DNA from: Sphingomonas hankookensis
Lineage (GTDB): Bacteria > Pseudomonadota > Alphaproteobacteria > Sphingomonadales > Sphingomonadaceae
NCBI RefSeq assembly: GCF_001619955.1
Contig: NZ_LQQO01000017.1
Location: 1-38,260 of the forward strand
Direction: 5' to 3'
DNA: 38,260 bases
In this document: piece after piece, positions 7,780-14,479 of the stretch
Layout of the letters: each line of letters opens with the position of its first letter
Numbering within the stretch: position 1 is the stretch's first letter
Program-made: the position numbers and the translations under genes
Notes under the pieces: model-generated
Database searches by the model: none
The model's input: the letters and a program-made list of their open reading frames with translations, nothing else
Told to the model about the DNA's origin: nothing

Positions 7780-7783
7780 CGGT

Positions 7784-7843
7784 TTTCTCCGGTGGTTGCG
7801 GTCGAAACATGTTCGCTGTCCGATCGAGCAGCGACCGGAGAAA
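7784..7843 (-). promoter_or_regulatory. Possible Shine-Dalgarno-sequestering stem in the fasciclin leader
   Basis: On the minus strand, TTTCTCCGGT (7843-7834) is perfectly complementary to ACCGGAGAAA (7793-7784), which contains the GGAGA ribosome-binding site of the fasciclin gene. The 40-nt loop holds a second small stem, TCGCTG/CAGCGA. Folding would mask the SD. It forms fully only in transcripts that start upstream of 7843, such as read-through from oxyR. Confidence 0.45.
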
Positions 7844-7869
7844 TACGGTTTTCCCACGCCAACGGTTCC
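7844..7869 (-). promoter_or_regulatory. Candidate EcfG (general stress) promoter of the fasciclin gene
   Basis: Minus strand GGAAC (7869-7865), 17 bp, CGTA (7847-7844). The alphaproteobacterial EcfG consensus is GGAAC-N16/17-CGTT, so 8 of 9 core bases match. It would start RNA near 7837, giving a leader of about 58 nt. This is a pattern match only; no ecfG gene is in the window. Confidence 0.45.
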
Positions 7870-7885
7870 CGCGCTGCCCGAAGGA

Positions 7886-8785
7886 TCAGGGCCGTTGCGC
7901 GCCAAGTACCTCTGCCAGCAGCCGAAAATCCCGCTCGCGCGGAGAGGCGCGTCGCCACACCAGCGCGATGCGCCGCGACGCGTTCTTCGCCTCGATCGGG
8001 CGGGCGGTGACCCCGGTATTGTCGAGGATGCCGGCATCGATCGCCATCTGCGGCAGCATGGTGGTGCCCAAGCCATTGTCGACCATCTGGACGATGGTGT
8101 GGAGCGACGTGCCCATCATCATCGCCTGTCCGCGCGCTTCGGGCTGTTCGCACGCGCGCAGGGCATGGTCCTTCAGGCAATGACCGTCTTCCAACAGCAG
8201 CAGGCGTTCGGCGTCGATATCGTCGGCGACCAGCGGCGTCGTGTCGGCGGCATCGTTGCCCGGCACCGCCAGGAACAGCCGGTCGTCGAACAGCGGCGCG
8301 ACTTCTACCTCGCCACAGCCATAGGGCAGCGCCAGCAGCACGCAGTCGGTGCGGCCATGGTGCAGCCCCTCGCACGCCGCCGCGCTCGGCTCCTCGCGCA
8401 GATACAGTTTCAGGTCGGGATAGTCGCGGCGCAGGCGGGGGAGGAGTTGGGGCAGGAGGAACGGGGCGATGGTCGGGATGACGCTCATCCGCATCTCGCC
8501 CGACAGCGGTCGTCCGGCGGCGCGCGCCATGTCGGTCAGTTCCTCCGCCTCGCGCAGCACGGTGCGCGCCTTGGCGACGATGCTTTCGCCCAGCGGCGTG
8601 AAGCGCACCACGCGGCGGGTACGTTCGACCAGCACTACGCCGATCAGCGTCTCCAGTTCGCGAATGCCCGCCGACAGCGTCGACTGGGTGACGAACGACG
8701 CCTCGGCGGCGCGGCCGAAATGACCAGCGTCGCGCAGCGCGACCAGATATTGCAGCTGTTTCAGGGTAGGCAGGTACACCGACAT
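7886..8785 (-). CDS. oxyR: OxyR, hydrogen-peroxide-sensing LysR regulator
   Basis: A 299-residue LysR-type activator. The N-terminal winged helix (about 8-66) reads LKQLQYLVALRDAGHFGRAAEAS. The regulatory domain contains EDGHCLKDHALRAC, placing Cys203 and Cys212 where E. coli OxyR has its peroxide-sensing Cys199 and Cys208. That pair, and the divergent ahpC with an OxyR-type operator between, make OxyR a firm call rather than a generic LysR. On oxidation it should activate ahpC-ahpD and probably control its own gene from the same site. Confidence 0.95.
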   Translation of the reverse strand: MSVYLPTLKQLQYLVALRDAGHFGRAAEASFVTQSTLSAGIRELETLIGVVLVERTRRVVRFTPLGESIVAKARTVLREAEELTDMARAAGRPLSGEMRMSVIPTIAPFLLPQLLPRLRRDYPDLKLYLREEPSAAACEGLHHGRTDCVLLALPYGCGEVEVAPLFDDRLFLAVPGNDAADTTPLVADDIDAERLLLLEDGHCLKDHALRACEQPEARGQAMMMGTSLHTIVQMVDNGLGTTMLPQMAIDAGILDNTGVTARPIEAKNASRRIALVWRRASPRERDFRLLAEVLGAQRP

Positions 8786-8797
8786 GCCCGGTTACTT

Positions 8798-8834
8798 ATC
8801 GAGTGCGACGATCAATCCCAAGGGTAATTTCGAT
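8798..8834 (+). promoter_or_regulatory. Four-half-site OxyR operator
   Basis: ATCG-N7-CGAT-N7-AAGG-N7-CGAT occupies 8798-8834, with the exact spacing of the extended OxyR consensus (ATAG-N7-CTAT-N7-ATAG-N7-CTAT in E. coli). The first pair also satisfies the LysR T-N11-A rule. It lies in the 126-bp oxyR-ahpC intergenic region and ends at the ahpC -35, where OxyR would contact RNA polymerase. Confidence 0.75.
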
Positions 8835-8862
8835 TGGATCGGTCCAACGCGTACCCTATATC
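8834..8862 (+). promoter_or_regulatory. Candidate ahpC promoter
   Basis: TTGGAT (8834-8839), a 17-bp spacer, then TATATC (8857-8862). The -35 shares its first base with the last OxyR half-site, the usual arrangement for OxyR-activated promoters. A leader of about 43 nt would precede the ahpC ATG. Confidence 0.55.
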
Positions 8863-8911
8863 GCAACGCAGCAATTCACGGTGCGCACTGCACCATAAGA
8901 AAGGGCATTCC

Positions 8912-9454
8912 ATGCTGACCGTTGGCGACAAGCTCCCTGAATTCACCGTTCCCGTTCAGCAGGGCACCGACGCGCTCCCGGCCGGCGAAACGCTGAGCCA
9001 CGACGCGTTCCCGGGCAAGTGGAAGGTGCTGTTCTACTGGCCGAAGGACTTCACCTTCGTCTGCCCGACCGAAATCGTCGGTTACAGCGAGCTGAAGGAA
9101 GACTTCGCCGATCGCGACGCCGTGCTGATCGGCGCATCGACCGATACCGCGCACGTCCACTTGGCGTGGCGCAAGTCGGACCCGGATCTGGCCGCGGCCG
9201 ATTTCCCGTGGATCGCGGACAATGGCGCGGTGCTGGCAAGCAAGCTCGGCATCCTCGACAAGAACGAGCATGTTGCGTTCCGCGCGACCTTCATCATCGA
9301 TCCGGACAATGTGATCCAGGCGGTGCAGGTCAACGGCCTGAACGTCGGCCGCAATCCGGCCGAGACGCTGCGCGTGCTCGACGCGCTGCAGACCGACGAA
9401 CTGTGCCCGTGCAACTGGAACAAGGGCGACGACGTCCTCCAGGTCGCGGCATAA
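8912..9454 (+). CDS. ahpC: Peroxiredoxin, alkyl hydroperoxide reductase subunit C
   Basis: A cytosolic 2-Cys peroxiredoxin that reduces H2O2 and organic hydroperoxides. In the 180-residue chain the peroxidatic Cys51 is in DFTFVCPTE and the C-terminal resolving region is ELCPCNW with Cys165 and Cys167. A three-cysteine layout with a C-terminal CxC is the arrangement of Mycobacterium AhpC, which is reduced by AhpD rather than AhpF. The next gene encodes AhpD, and no ahpF is present. ATG 8912 is used; a GAAAGG stretch lies 9 nt upstream. Controlled from the OxyR operator. Confidence 0.96.
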   Translation: MLTVGDKLPEFTVPVQQGTDALPAGETLSHDAFPGKWKVLFYWPKDFTFVCPTEIVGYSELKEDFADRDAVLIGASTDTAHVHLAWRKSDPDLAAADFPWIADNGAVLASKLGILDKNEHVAFRATFIIDPDNVIQAVQVNGLNVGRNPAETLRVLDALQTDELCPCNWNKGDDVLQVAA

Positions 9455-9458
9455 TTTA

Positions 9459-9484
9459 TCGGGCGGGGCTGCGGTCCCGCCCGA
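9459..9484 (+). terminator. GC-rich hairpin after ahpC, weak terminator or attenuator
   Basis: A 9-bp stem TCGGGCGGG/CCCGCCCGA with an 8-nt loop begins 4 nt after the ahpC stop. No T tract follows, so it more likely stabilises the ahpC 3' end or causes partial termination before ahpD. Confidence 0.4.
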
Positions 9485-9495
9485 CCATTCCCAAA

Positions 9496-9560
9496 CGTCA
9501 CCCCAGCGCAGGCTGGGGTCTCTCCGTAACTGGGAGACCCCAGCCTGCGCTGGGGTGACG
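9496..9560. repeat. Perfect 27-bp inverted repeat, family A, between ahpC and ahpD
   Basis: Arms 9496-9522 and 9534-9560 are exact reverse complements, with an 11-nt loop. The arms begin CGTCACCCCAGCGCAGG. It is a copy of the dispersed element also at 3998-4080. In RNA it would be a very stable hairpin 24 nt before the ahpD start. Confidence 0.92.
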
Positions 9561-9584
9561 TGTTTTCATCGAAGGTAACATCCC

Positions 9585-10106
9585 ATGTCGCTCAAGGAAT
9601 TTGCGGGCCAGCTGCCCGATTTCGCCAAGGATATCCGCCTGAACGTCGGCTCGCTGCTGAACGAGACGGTGCTCGACCCGCAGAAGAAGTTCGGGACGAT
9701 GCTCGCCTGCGCCCATGCCACCGGTCACAAGCCGCTGGTCGAGGCGGCCGAGGCCGAAGTCGCCGACAAGCTGTCGCCCGAGGCGGCGAACGCGGCGCGT
9801 GCCGCAGCGGCGGTGATGGCGATGAACAACGTCTATTACCGCTTCGTCCACCTCGCCAAGAACAAGGAATATGGCAACCTGCCCGCGAAGCTCCGGATGA
9901 ACGTGATCGCTGCGCCGGGGATCGAGAAGGTCGATTTCGAACTGTTCAGCCTGGCGGTGTCGGCGATGAACGGCTGCGGCATGTGCATCGACGCGCATGA
10001 GGACGTGCTGAAGAAGCACGGCGTGAAGGCCGAGGTCATCCAGGGCGCGGTGCGGATCGGTGCGGTGCTGGCGGCGGTGGCGACGGTGCACGCGGCGGTG
10101 GCGTAA
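9585..10106 (+). CDS. ahpD: Alkyl hydroperoxide reductase AhpD (CMD family)
   Basis: A carboxymuconolactone-decarboxylase-fold thiol protein that passes electrons to AhpC. The 173-residue protein has the CxxC active site GCGMCIDAHE, with Cys131 and Cys134, proton-relay Glu119 and His138. In Mycobacterium tuberculosis AhpD the residue between the cysteines is His132; here it is Met133. ATG 9585 has GAAGG about 9 nt upstream. It is separated from ahpC by 130 nt holding two hairpins, so AhpD may be made at a lower level than AhpC. Confidence 0.93.
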   Translation: MSLKEFAGQLPDFAKDIRLNVGSLLNETVLDPQKKFGTMLACAHATGHKPLVEAAEAEVADKLSPEAANAARAAAAVMAMNNVYYRFVHLAKNKEYGNLPAKLRMNVIAAPGIEKVDFELFSLAVSAMNGCGMCIDAHEDVLKKHGVKAEVIQGAVRIGAVLAAVATVHAAVA

Positions 10107-10110
10107 GTAA

Positions 10111-10283
10111 GAAGAAATCTGGTTCGCGCGGAGGCGCGGCGGCGCGGAGGAGTTGCGGCGCACGATCGTCCGGCGTCAGCGGGACCCTCATCCTAGCCGC
10201 AGCCTACGAAGAGGCTGATCGCTACGCGATCGGCTTCCCCAAACGAGCCTCTCTGCGCCTCTGCGCGAACCAGTTTCTTTTTC
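10111..10283. repeat. Intergenic repeat, family C (GCGCAGAGGCGC type)
   Basis: The left arm (10111-10137) ends CTGGTTCGCGCGGAGGCGC. The right arm (10255-10283) reads GCGCCTCTGCGCGAACCAG followed by TTTCTTTTT. The arms pair with few mismatches and enclose about 115 nt. The same motifs recur at 24348-24598. The element fills the gap between the convergent ahpD and tauE-like genes; the T-rich end could help terminate plus-strand transcripts. Confidence 0.75.
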
Positions 10284-10291
10284 TGCCTGCG

Positions 10292-11053
10292 CTATGAAAG
10301 CGCCCGATACACGCTGTACAGGCTGGTGATCGTCAGCACGACGCCGACGAGGATCAGCAGCGTGCGCGCCGGGATGTGTTTGGCGAACATCGCCCCGAAC
10401 GGCGCGGCGACGATGCCGCCGATCAGCAGGCCGGCAACCGCGGTGGTGAAGGCCTCCAGCCCCAGATGGAACAGGAACGTCGCCGAAATGCTGACGGTCA
10501 GGAAGAATTCGACCGTGTTGACCGTGCCGATCGTCGTGCGCGGGGTGGCGCCCTGTACCAGCAGGTTGGAGGTCACGACCGGACCCCAGCCGCCGCCGCC
10601 CGCCGCGTCGAGGAACCCACCGACCAGCCCCAGCGGGGCGATGACCTTCGGCTCCTTCGGCTCGGGTGGCTTCCGTAAGCCCCGCCACAGCAGGTACAGG
10701 CCGATCCCGGCCAGATAGGTCATCACGAACGGCCGCGTGACCGAAGCGTCGAGCGACGACAGCAGATAGGCGCCGGTAACGCCGCCAGCGATGCCGGGCA
10801 GCACCAGCCGCCAGAACAGCTTCCAGTTCACATTCTTGTGCAGCGCGTGGCTGATCCCCGACACGCCGGTCGTGAAACATTCGACGACATGCACGCTGGC
10901 GGAGGCGGTCGCGGGCGGCACGCCCAGCACGCTCACCAGCAGGGTCGACGAAATCACCCCGAACGCCATGCCCAGCGCACCATCGACGATCTGGGCGGCA
11001 AATCCGGCGGCAATGAACTCGGCCAGACGCGCCCAGTCGATATTCTCGAGCAT
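10292..11053 (-). CDS. TauE/SafE-family sulfite/anion exporter-like permease
   Basis: A 253-residue inner-membrane protein with about eight predicted transmembrane segments and the two internally similar halves of the TauE/SafE family. The conserved GFAAQIVDGALGMAFGV lies near residues 17-33 and GFLDAAGGGGWGPVVTS near 146-162. Members export sulfite, sulfonates or other anions; the substrate here is not determined. The divergent neighbour is cysE, which favours sulfur metabolism. No partner genes are in an operon with it. Confidence 0.87.
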   Translation of the reverse strand: MLENIDWARLAEFIAAGFAAQIVDGALGMAFGVISSTLLVSVLGVPPATASASVHVVECFTTGVSGISHALHKNVNWKLFWRLVLPGIAGGVTGAYLLSSLDASVTRPFVMTYLAGIGLYLLWRGLRKPPEPKEPKVIAPLGLVGGFLDAAGGGGWGPVVTSNLLVQGATPRTTIGTVNTVEFFLTVSISATFLFHLGLEAFTTAVAGLLIGGIVAAPFGAMFAKHIPARTLLILVGVVLTITSLYSVYRALS

Positions 11054-11107
11054 CCCATTCCCTTCGAGTTGGCGCAGCGGCGCTCAGTGATGGCGGCAAA
11101 CGACAAT

Positions 11108-11175
11108 GCCTACAAGATACATAGGGTTTGTTGCGCCTACAGTACGACTTGGCGAATGGGGGCGGGCCGCCTACA
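11108..11175. promoter_or_regulatory. Three direct GCCTACA repeats between tauE-like gene and cysE
   Basis: The heptamer GCCTACA occurs at 11108-11114, 11135-11141 and 11169-11175, all in the same orientation within the 212-bp divergent promoter region. This could be a regulator binding array serving one or both genes. The spacing (27 and 34 bp) is not an exact helical repeat. Confidence 0.35.
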
Positions 11176-11265
11176 TTCCGGGTTGAGAGTCCGTTTCGAA
11201 ACGCGCGAAGGCGGGTTTCGTGGCGGGCCGGCACCGCAGGATTCTGACGACCAAGGGAACTGCAC

Positions 11266-11949
11266 ATGGTTGCGCGGCTGTTGCGCTATCTGGATTCGAT
11301 CAAGGCGCGCGATCCCGCGCCGCGGTCGCGCGCCGAAATCCTGACCTATCCCGGCGTATGGGCGGTCGCGTTCCACAAGGTTTCGCACCGGCTGTTCCGC
11401 GCGCGCTGGTATTTCGCCGCGCGATCGATCAACCATTTTTCGCGCTTCCTGACCGCGATCGACATCCATCCGGGTGCCACGATCGGCCGGCATTTCTTCA
11501 TCGACCACGGCTTCGTCGTGATCGGCGAAACGGCGGAGATCGGCGACGGCGTCACCATCTACCAGAATGTGACGCTGGGCGGGACCAGCCCCGACAACGG
11601 CATCGCCGGCAAGCGGCATCCGACGATCAGCGACGGCGCGATCATCGGGTCGGGCGCGCAGGTGCTGGGACCGATCACTATCGGGACACGTGCGCGGGTC
11701 GGCGCCAATGCGGTGGTGACGAAGGACGTGCCGGAGGGGACGACCGTCGTCGGCATCCCGGCGCGACCGACCGTGGTCGAGGGCGGGCAGGCACCCGATC
11801 CGCGCTTCGTCCCCTATGGCACGCCATGCCGCGACACGTTCGATCCGCAGACGCAGCGGATCGAGCTGCTGCGCTGCGAGGTGGAAACGCTCAAGCGGCA
11901 GCTCGACGCGCTGCTGGCCGAGCAGCAGGACCATCGCGACCGCGCCTGA
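11266..11949 (+). CDS. cysE: Serine O-acetyltransferase
   Basis: Acetylates L-serine with acetyl-CoA, the first step of cysteine synthesis. The 227-residue protein has the short N-terminal helical part seen in EpsC/CysE forms, compared with about 273 residues in E. coli. A left-handed beta-helix follows (about 65-170): IDIHPGATIGRHFFIDHG, then VVIGETAEIGDGVTIYQNVTLGG, GKRHPTISDGAIIGSGAQVLG, and VVGIPARPTV. Catalytic His in IDHG and His in GKRHP are present. The C-terminal 40 residues look like a coiled coil. Its TGA overlaps the DUF2794 ATG. Confidence 0.93.
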   Translation: MVARLLRYLDSIKARDPAPRSRAEILTYPGVWAVAFHKVSHRLFRARWYFAARSINHFSRFLTAIDIHPGATIGRHFFIDHGFVVIGETAEIGDGVTIYQNVTLGGTSPDNGIAGKRHPTISDGAIIGSGAQVLGPITIGTRARVGANAVVTKDVPEGTTVVGIPARPTVVEGGQAPDPRFVPYGTPCRDTFDPQTQRIELLRCEVETLKRQLDALLAEQQDHRDRA

Positions 11950-12290
11950 TGGGAATCGTCACCCCCTTTCCCGCGTCACGCCAGCCGGGGCAGGTCGGGT
12001 TCGAACGCGCCGAGCTGACCCGCATCCTCGACCTCTATGGCCGGATGGTCGCCGCCGGGCATTGGCGCGACTATGCGATCGATCTGGGGCGCGAGGCGGC
12101 GGTGTTCAGCGCCTTCCGCCGCGCGACCGAACGGCCCGAGTTCCGCATCGAGAAGCGGCCGAGCTTGCGCAACAAGCAGGGCATCTGGGCGCTGGTGGGA
12201 GAAGCCGGCGCGATCGTGAAGCGCGGGCATGAACTGGGACCGGTACTGGCCCCGGTCGAGCGCCGGCTGATGAAGCTGGTCGAGGAATAA
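11949..12290 (+). CDS. DUF2794 domain protein
   Basis: A 113-residue protein of unknown function, found widely in alphaproteobacteria. Recognisable stretches are RAELTRILDLYGRMVAAGHWRDYAIDL and FRIEKRPSLRNKQGIWALVGEAG, which fit DUF2794. No signal peptide or membrane segment. Translationally coupled to cysE through TGATG. The downstream hairpin's T tract is on the minus side, so it does not obviously end this transcript. Confidence 0.88.
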   Translation: MGIVTPFPASRQPGQVGFERAELTRILDLYGRMVAAGHWRDYAIDLGREAAVFSAFRRATERPEFRIEKRPSLRNKQGIWALVGEAGAIVKRGHELGPVLAPVERRLMKLVEE

Positions 12291-12316
12291 AAAACGGCCC
12301 CGGTCGCCCGGGGCCG
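12286..12316 (-). terminator. Terminator of the DUF2157 gene
   Basis: A 9-bp stem CGGCCCCGG/CCGGGGCCG (12295-12303/12308-12316) with loop TCGC. On the minus strand it is followed by TTTTTTATT. It lies 26 nt past the DUF2157 stop. The hairpin may also slow convergent plus-strand transcripts from cysE-DUF2794. Confidence 0.88.
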
Positions 12317-12342
12317 CAAGGTACGCTCCAAGGAATGAGTTT

Positions 12343-13368
12343 TCAGGCCATCGCCACGGGCGGCAGGCGTTGGCCGATGCCGCCGAGCAGTCCAACCACC
12401 TGACGCCGCATCGGTTGCCAGAAAACCGACAGGGTCAGCAGCGCCGATCCGATGACGAAGGCGGTGAACGCCGCCGACCGTTCGACCGCCCGCGCCTTTT
12501 CGAACAGCGCGTAGAGCGCATAGAGGACATAGGCGAGGCTGGAGACGAGCAGCGCGCGGCGGTCGACCGCCAGCGCCACGAGGCCGAACACGACGTAGAG
12601 CGCGATCACCACCGCCGCCATCGGTGCGGTGACGCTCGGCCCGAACACGCCCAGCAGCTGGAACAGCGAATGCGCGATCAGCGGGGCGGCGACGAGGTGC
12701 AGCCAGAAGGCGACGTCGCTGCGGCGCGTGCGGCGGTCGCGGTCGGACATGTCCCAGCGCATCGCGGCGACGAACACCGCGATCCCGCCGAGCAGGGTCA
12801 CCGGGTAGAAATTGTCCTTGAGCACCGGGAACGCCGCGACGATCAGCGACGCCACGGTCGCGACCAAGGCCGCTGCCCCCGCTGCAACCGTGATCGGCAC
12901 CATGAACCGCCGCCAGTGCAGCCATGCTGCGCCGGCCGCGACCACGCCGATGCCGGCGAAGATCATTGCGGTCGTCCGGTCGGGCACATTTTGCGGGTCG
13001 AGTTCGACCACGATCCCGAACAGCGTTGCAGCGACCCCGCCGACGAACGCGAGCAGCAGCAGGATGCTGGGCAACGCCATGCGGCGGCGCGCGGTGAAAT
13101 ATTCGGCGAGAAACCATGCGGCGCCCGCGACGCCCAGACCGCCCAGTGGCGTCAGGATCGTGCCGCCGATCCAGGCGAGCGATACCAGCAGCAGCGCGAG
13201 CGCGACCGAGACGAAGATGTCGTTGAACCCCGTCAGCAGGCGGAAATGCTCCTCATCCACCACCGGGGTCGCGCGTTGCTGCGCGATATGCGCACGCAAT
13301 GCGTCGGCGGAGTCGCGCGACAGCACGCCCGCCTCCACCGCGCCGTTCAGATCGCTCTCGCTATACAT
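12343..13368 (-). CDS. DUF2157 multi-pass membrane protein
   Basis: A 341-residue integral membrane protein. Residues 1-45 are soluble (SESDLNGAVEAGVLSRDSADALRAHIA, the DUF2157 N-terminal domain), followed by about nine to ten hydrophobic segments, with a polar loop near DMSDRDRRTRRSD. Function unknown. I start at ATG 13368 because GGAGG lies 7 nt upstream; a frame opening at 13404 would add 12 residues without a ribosome site. The upstream region has a perfect 20-bp dyad that could be an operator. Confidence 0.83.
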   Translation of the reverse strand: MYSESDLNGAVEAGVLSRDSADALRAHIAQQRATPVVDEEHFRLLTGFNDIFVSVALALLLVSLAWIGGTILTPLGGLGVAGAAWFLAEYFTARRRMALPSILLLLAFVGGVAATLFGIVVELDPQNVPDRTTAMIFAGIGVVAAGAAWLHWRRFMVPITVAAGAAALVATVASLIVAAFPVLKDNFYPVTLLGGIAVFVAAMRWDMSDRDRRTRRSDVAFWLHLVAAPLIAHSLFQLLGVFGPSVTAPMAAVVIALYVVFGLVALAVDRRALLVSSLAYVLYALYALFEKARAVERSAAFTAFVIGSALLTLSVFWQPMRRQVVGLLGGIGQRLPPVAMA

Positions 13369-13405
13369 GCCATTACCTCCCTGTATTAGGGGAGTATGAC
13401 ACATG

Positions 13406-13425
13406 TGTATTGCTCATGCAATACA
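13406..13425 (-). promoter_or_regulatory. 20-bp perfect dyad overlapping a promoter for the DUF2157 gene
   Basis: TGTATTGC-TCAT-GCAATACA has 8-bp perfect arms. Read on the minus strand it provides TTGCAT as a -35, with CATACT 17 bp on as a -10. It is AT-rich in a GC-rich setting and lies 37 nt before the DUF2157 start, so a dimeric repressor site is likely. No cognate regulator is adjacent. Confidence 0.55.
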
Positions 13426-13435
13426 GGGCGATCGG

Positions 13436-13906
13436 TCAGTAGTTCGGCCACAGGCCGGGCGTGGCCAGTTCGATGACATGGCCGTCGGGATCGTCGAAAT
13501 ACAGGCTGCGACCGCCGCCGGGCCACCGGATTTCGCTGGTGAGTGCGATCCCGCGCTGCTCGAGATGGTCGCGCCACGCGGCATAATCGGCATCGGCGAT
13601 CGCAAAGGCCATGTGCAGCCGGCCAGCGCCGTCATGGCCGGGGATGGCGCCGCCGGGCACCGCCATCGATTCCGCCGACTGCCCCTGCGCGAACAGCAGC
13701 AGAACGCTGCGCCGCCCCGCATCGAACGCGGCCATCCGCTCGTTGCGCAGCAGCACCGGCCGGCCGAGATCGTCGGCGAAGAAAGTAACCGAACGGTCGA
13801 GATCGGTGACATAGAGCGCGGTTTCGAGCACGCCATCGATCGTGGGGGGAGCGGAGGGGCGTTCAGCCACCCCCACAGCGCCGCGCGGATCGGTTGAGCC
13901 AGTCAT
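13436..13906 (-). CDS. VOC-family (glyoxalase/bleomycin resistance fold) protein
   Basis: A 156-residue cytosolic protein with one vicinal-oxygen-chelate module pair: LETALYVTDLDRSVTFFADDLGRPVL at about 28-53, HMAFAIADADYAAWRDHL at about 98-115, and SLYFDDPDGHVIELATPG near the C-terminus. His98 and Glu in VIELA match usual VOC metal ligands. The substrate cannot be told. The start at ATG 13906 has a GAGG site 8 nt upstream; the first 25 residues are low-complexity. A later ATG at 13828 would still keep most of the fold. Confidence 0.83.
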   Translation of the reverse strand: MTGSTDPRGAVGVAERPSAPPTIDGVLETALYVTDLDRSVTFFADDLGRPVLLRNERMAAFDAGRRSVLLLFAQGQSAESMAVPGGAIPGHDGAGRLHMAFAIADADYAAWRDHLEQRGIALTSEIRWPGGGRSLYFDDPDGHVIELATPGLWPNY

Positions 13907-13999
13907 GTCGTTACCTCGCGGAACTGGTCGAACATGACGGATATATAGGTCGGAGGGCCTGCGTTTCGAGATCGGTTCTCCGCCTGTCCGCCGGACATG

Positions 14000-14031
14000 A
14001 AAAAGGCGCCCCGCCGGGTGGGCGGGGCGCC
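14000..14031 (-). terminator. Terminator of the Pro/Ala-rich protein gene
   Basis: An 11-bp stem GGCGCCCCGCC/GGCGGGGCGCC (14005-14015/14021-14031) with a 5-nt loop, followed on the minus strand by TTTTT. Confidence 0.9.
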
Positions 14032-14057
14032 GTTGCTTGCCGCCAGGCCGGGGCGGG

Positions 14058-14435
14058 TTACTTGCCGCCCGGATTGCGGCAGCCATCCTTCAGCGTGCGC
14101 GTGCACACCGGGTAGCTGTCCTTCGCCGGCGGCGGCGGGGTCACCTGCGGCGGCGCGAACTGAATCTGCTGGCCGGCCATCGGCGAACCTGCCATCGGGG
14201 CGGGCGGTGCCGGCGGCGCCATCGGGGCCGGGGCGGCGGTGGTCGCCATCGGATCAGCCGGTGCTGCCGGGGCGTCGGGCGCCGGCGGCGGGGTCATGTT
14301 GTCGGCCGGCGGGGTCGGCGCGGTCGTCGTGCCCGGCTGCATGGTGGCGTCGGGGGCGGGCGTCGTCGGCGGCGTGGTCTGCGCGACGGCGGCGCTGCCC
14401 ATCAGCAGGGCGGCCATGAAAGCGACAGTCTTCAT
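14058..14435 (-). CDS. Pro/Ala/Thr-rich secreted small protein
   Basis: A 125-residue protein with a clear signal peptide (cleavage after AVA, residue 18). About 80 residues of Pro/Ala/Thr/Met repeats (PPAPDAPAAPADPM, PAPMAPPAPPAPMAG) follow, and a short C-terminal module ends YPVCTRTLKDGCRNPGGK with Cys111 and Cys119, which may form a disulfide. No named family is recognised. It has AGGAG 9 nt before ATG, an EcfG-like promoter upstream and its own terminator. The low-complexity part suggests an extended periplasmic or cell-wall linker. Confidence 0.78.
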   Translation of the reverse strand: MKTVAFMAALLMGSAAVAQTTPPTTPAPDATMQPGTTTAPTPPADNMTPPPAPDAPAAPADPMATTAAPAPMAPPAPPAPMAGSPMAGQQIQFAPPQVTPPPPAKDSYPVCTRTLKDGCRNPGGK

Positions 14436-14479
14436 CGGATAGCTCCTTTTCGACTTTTATCGTTGAGGCTGCGAACCAG

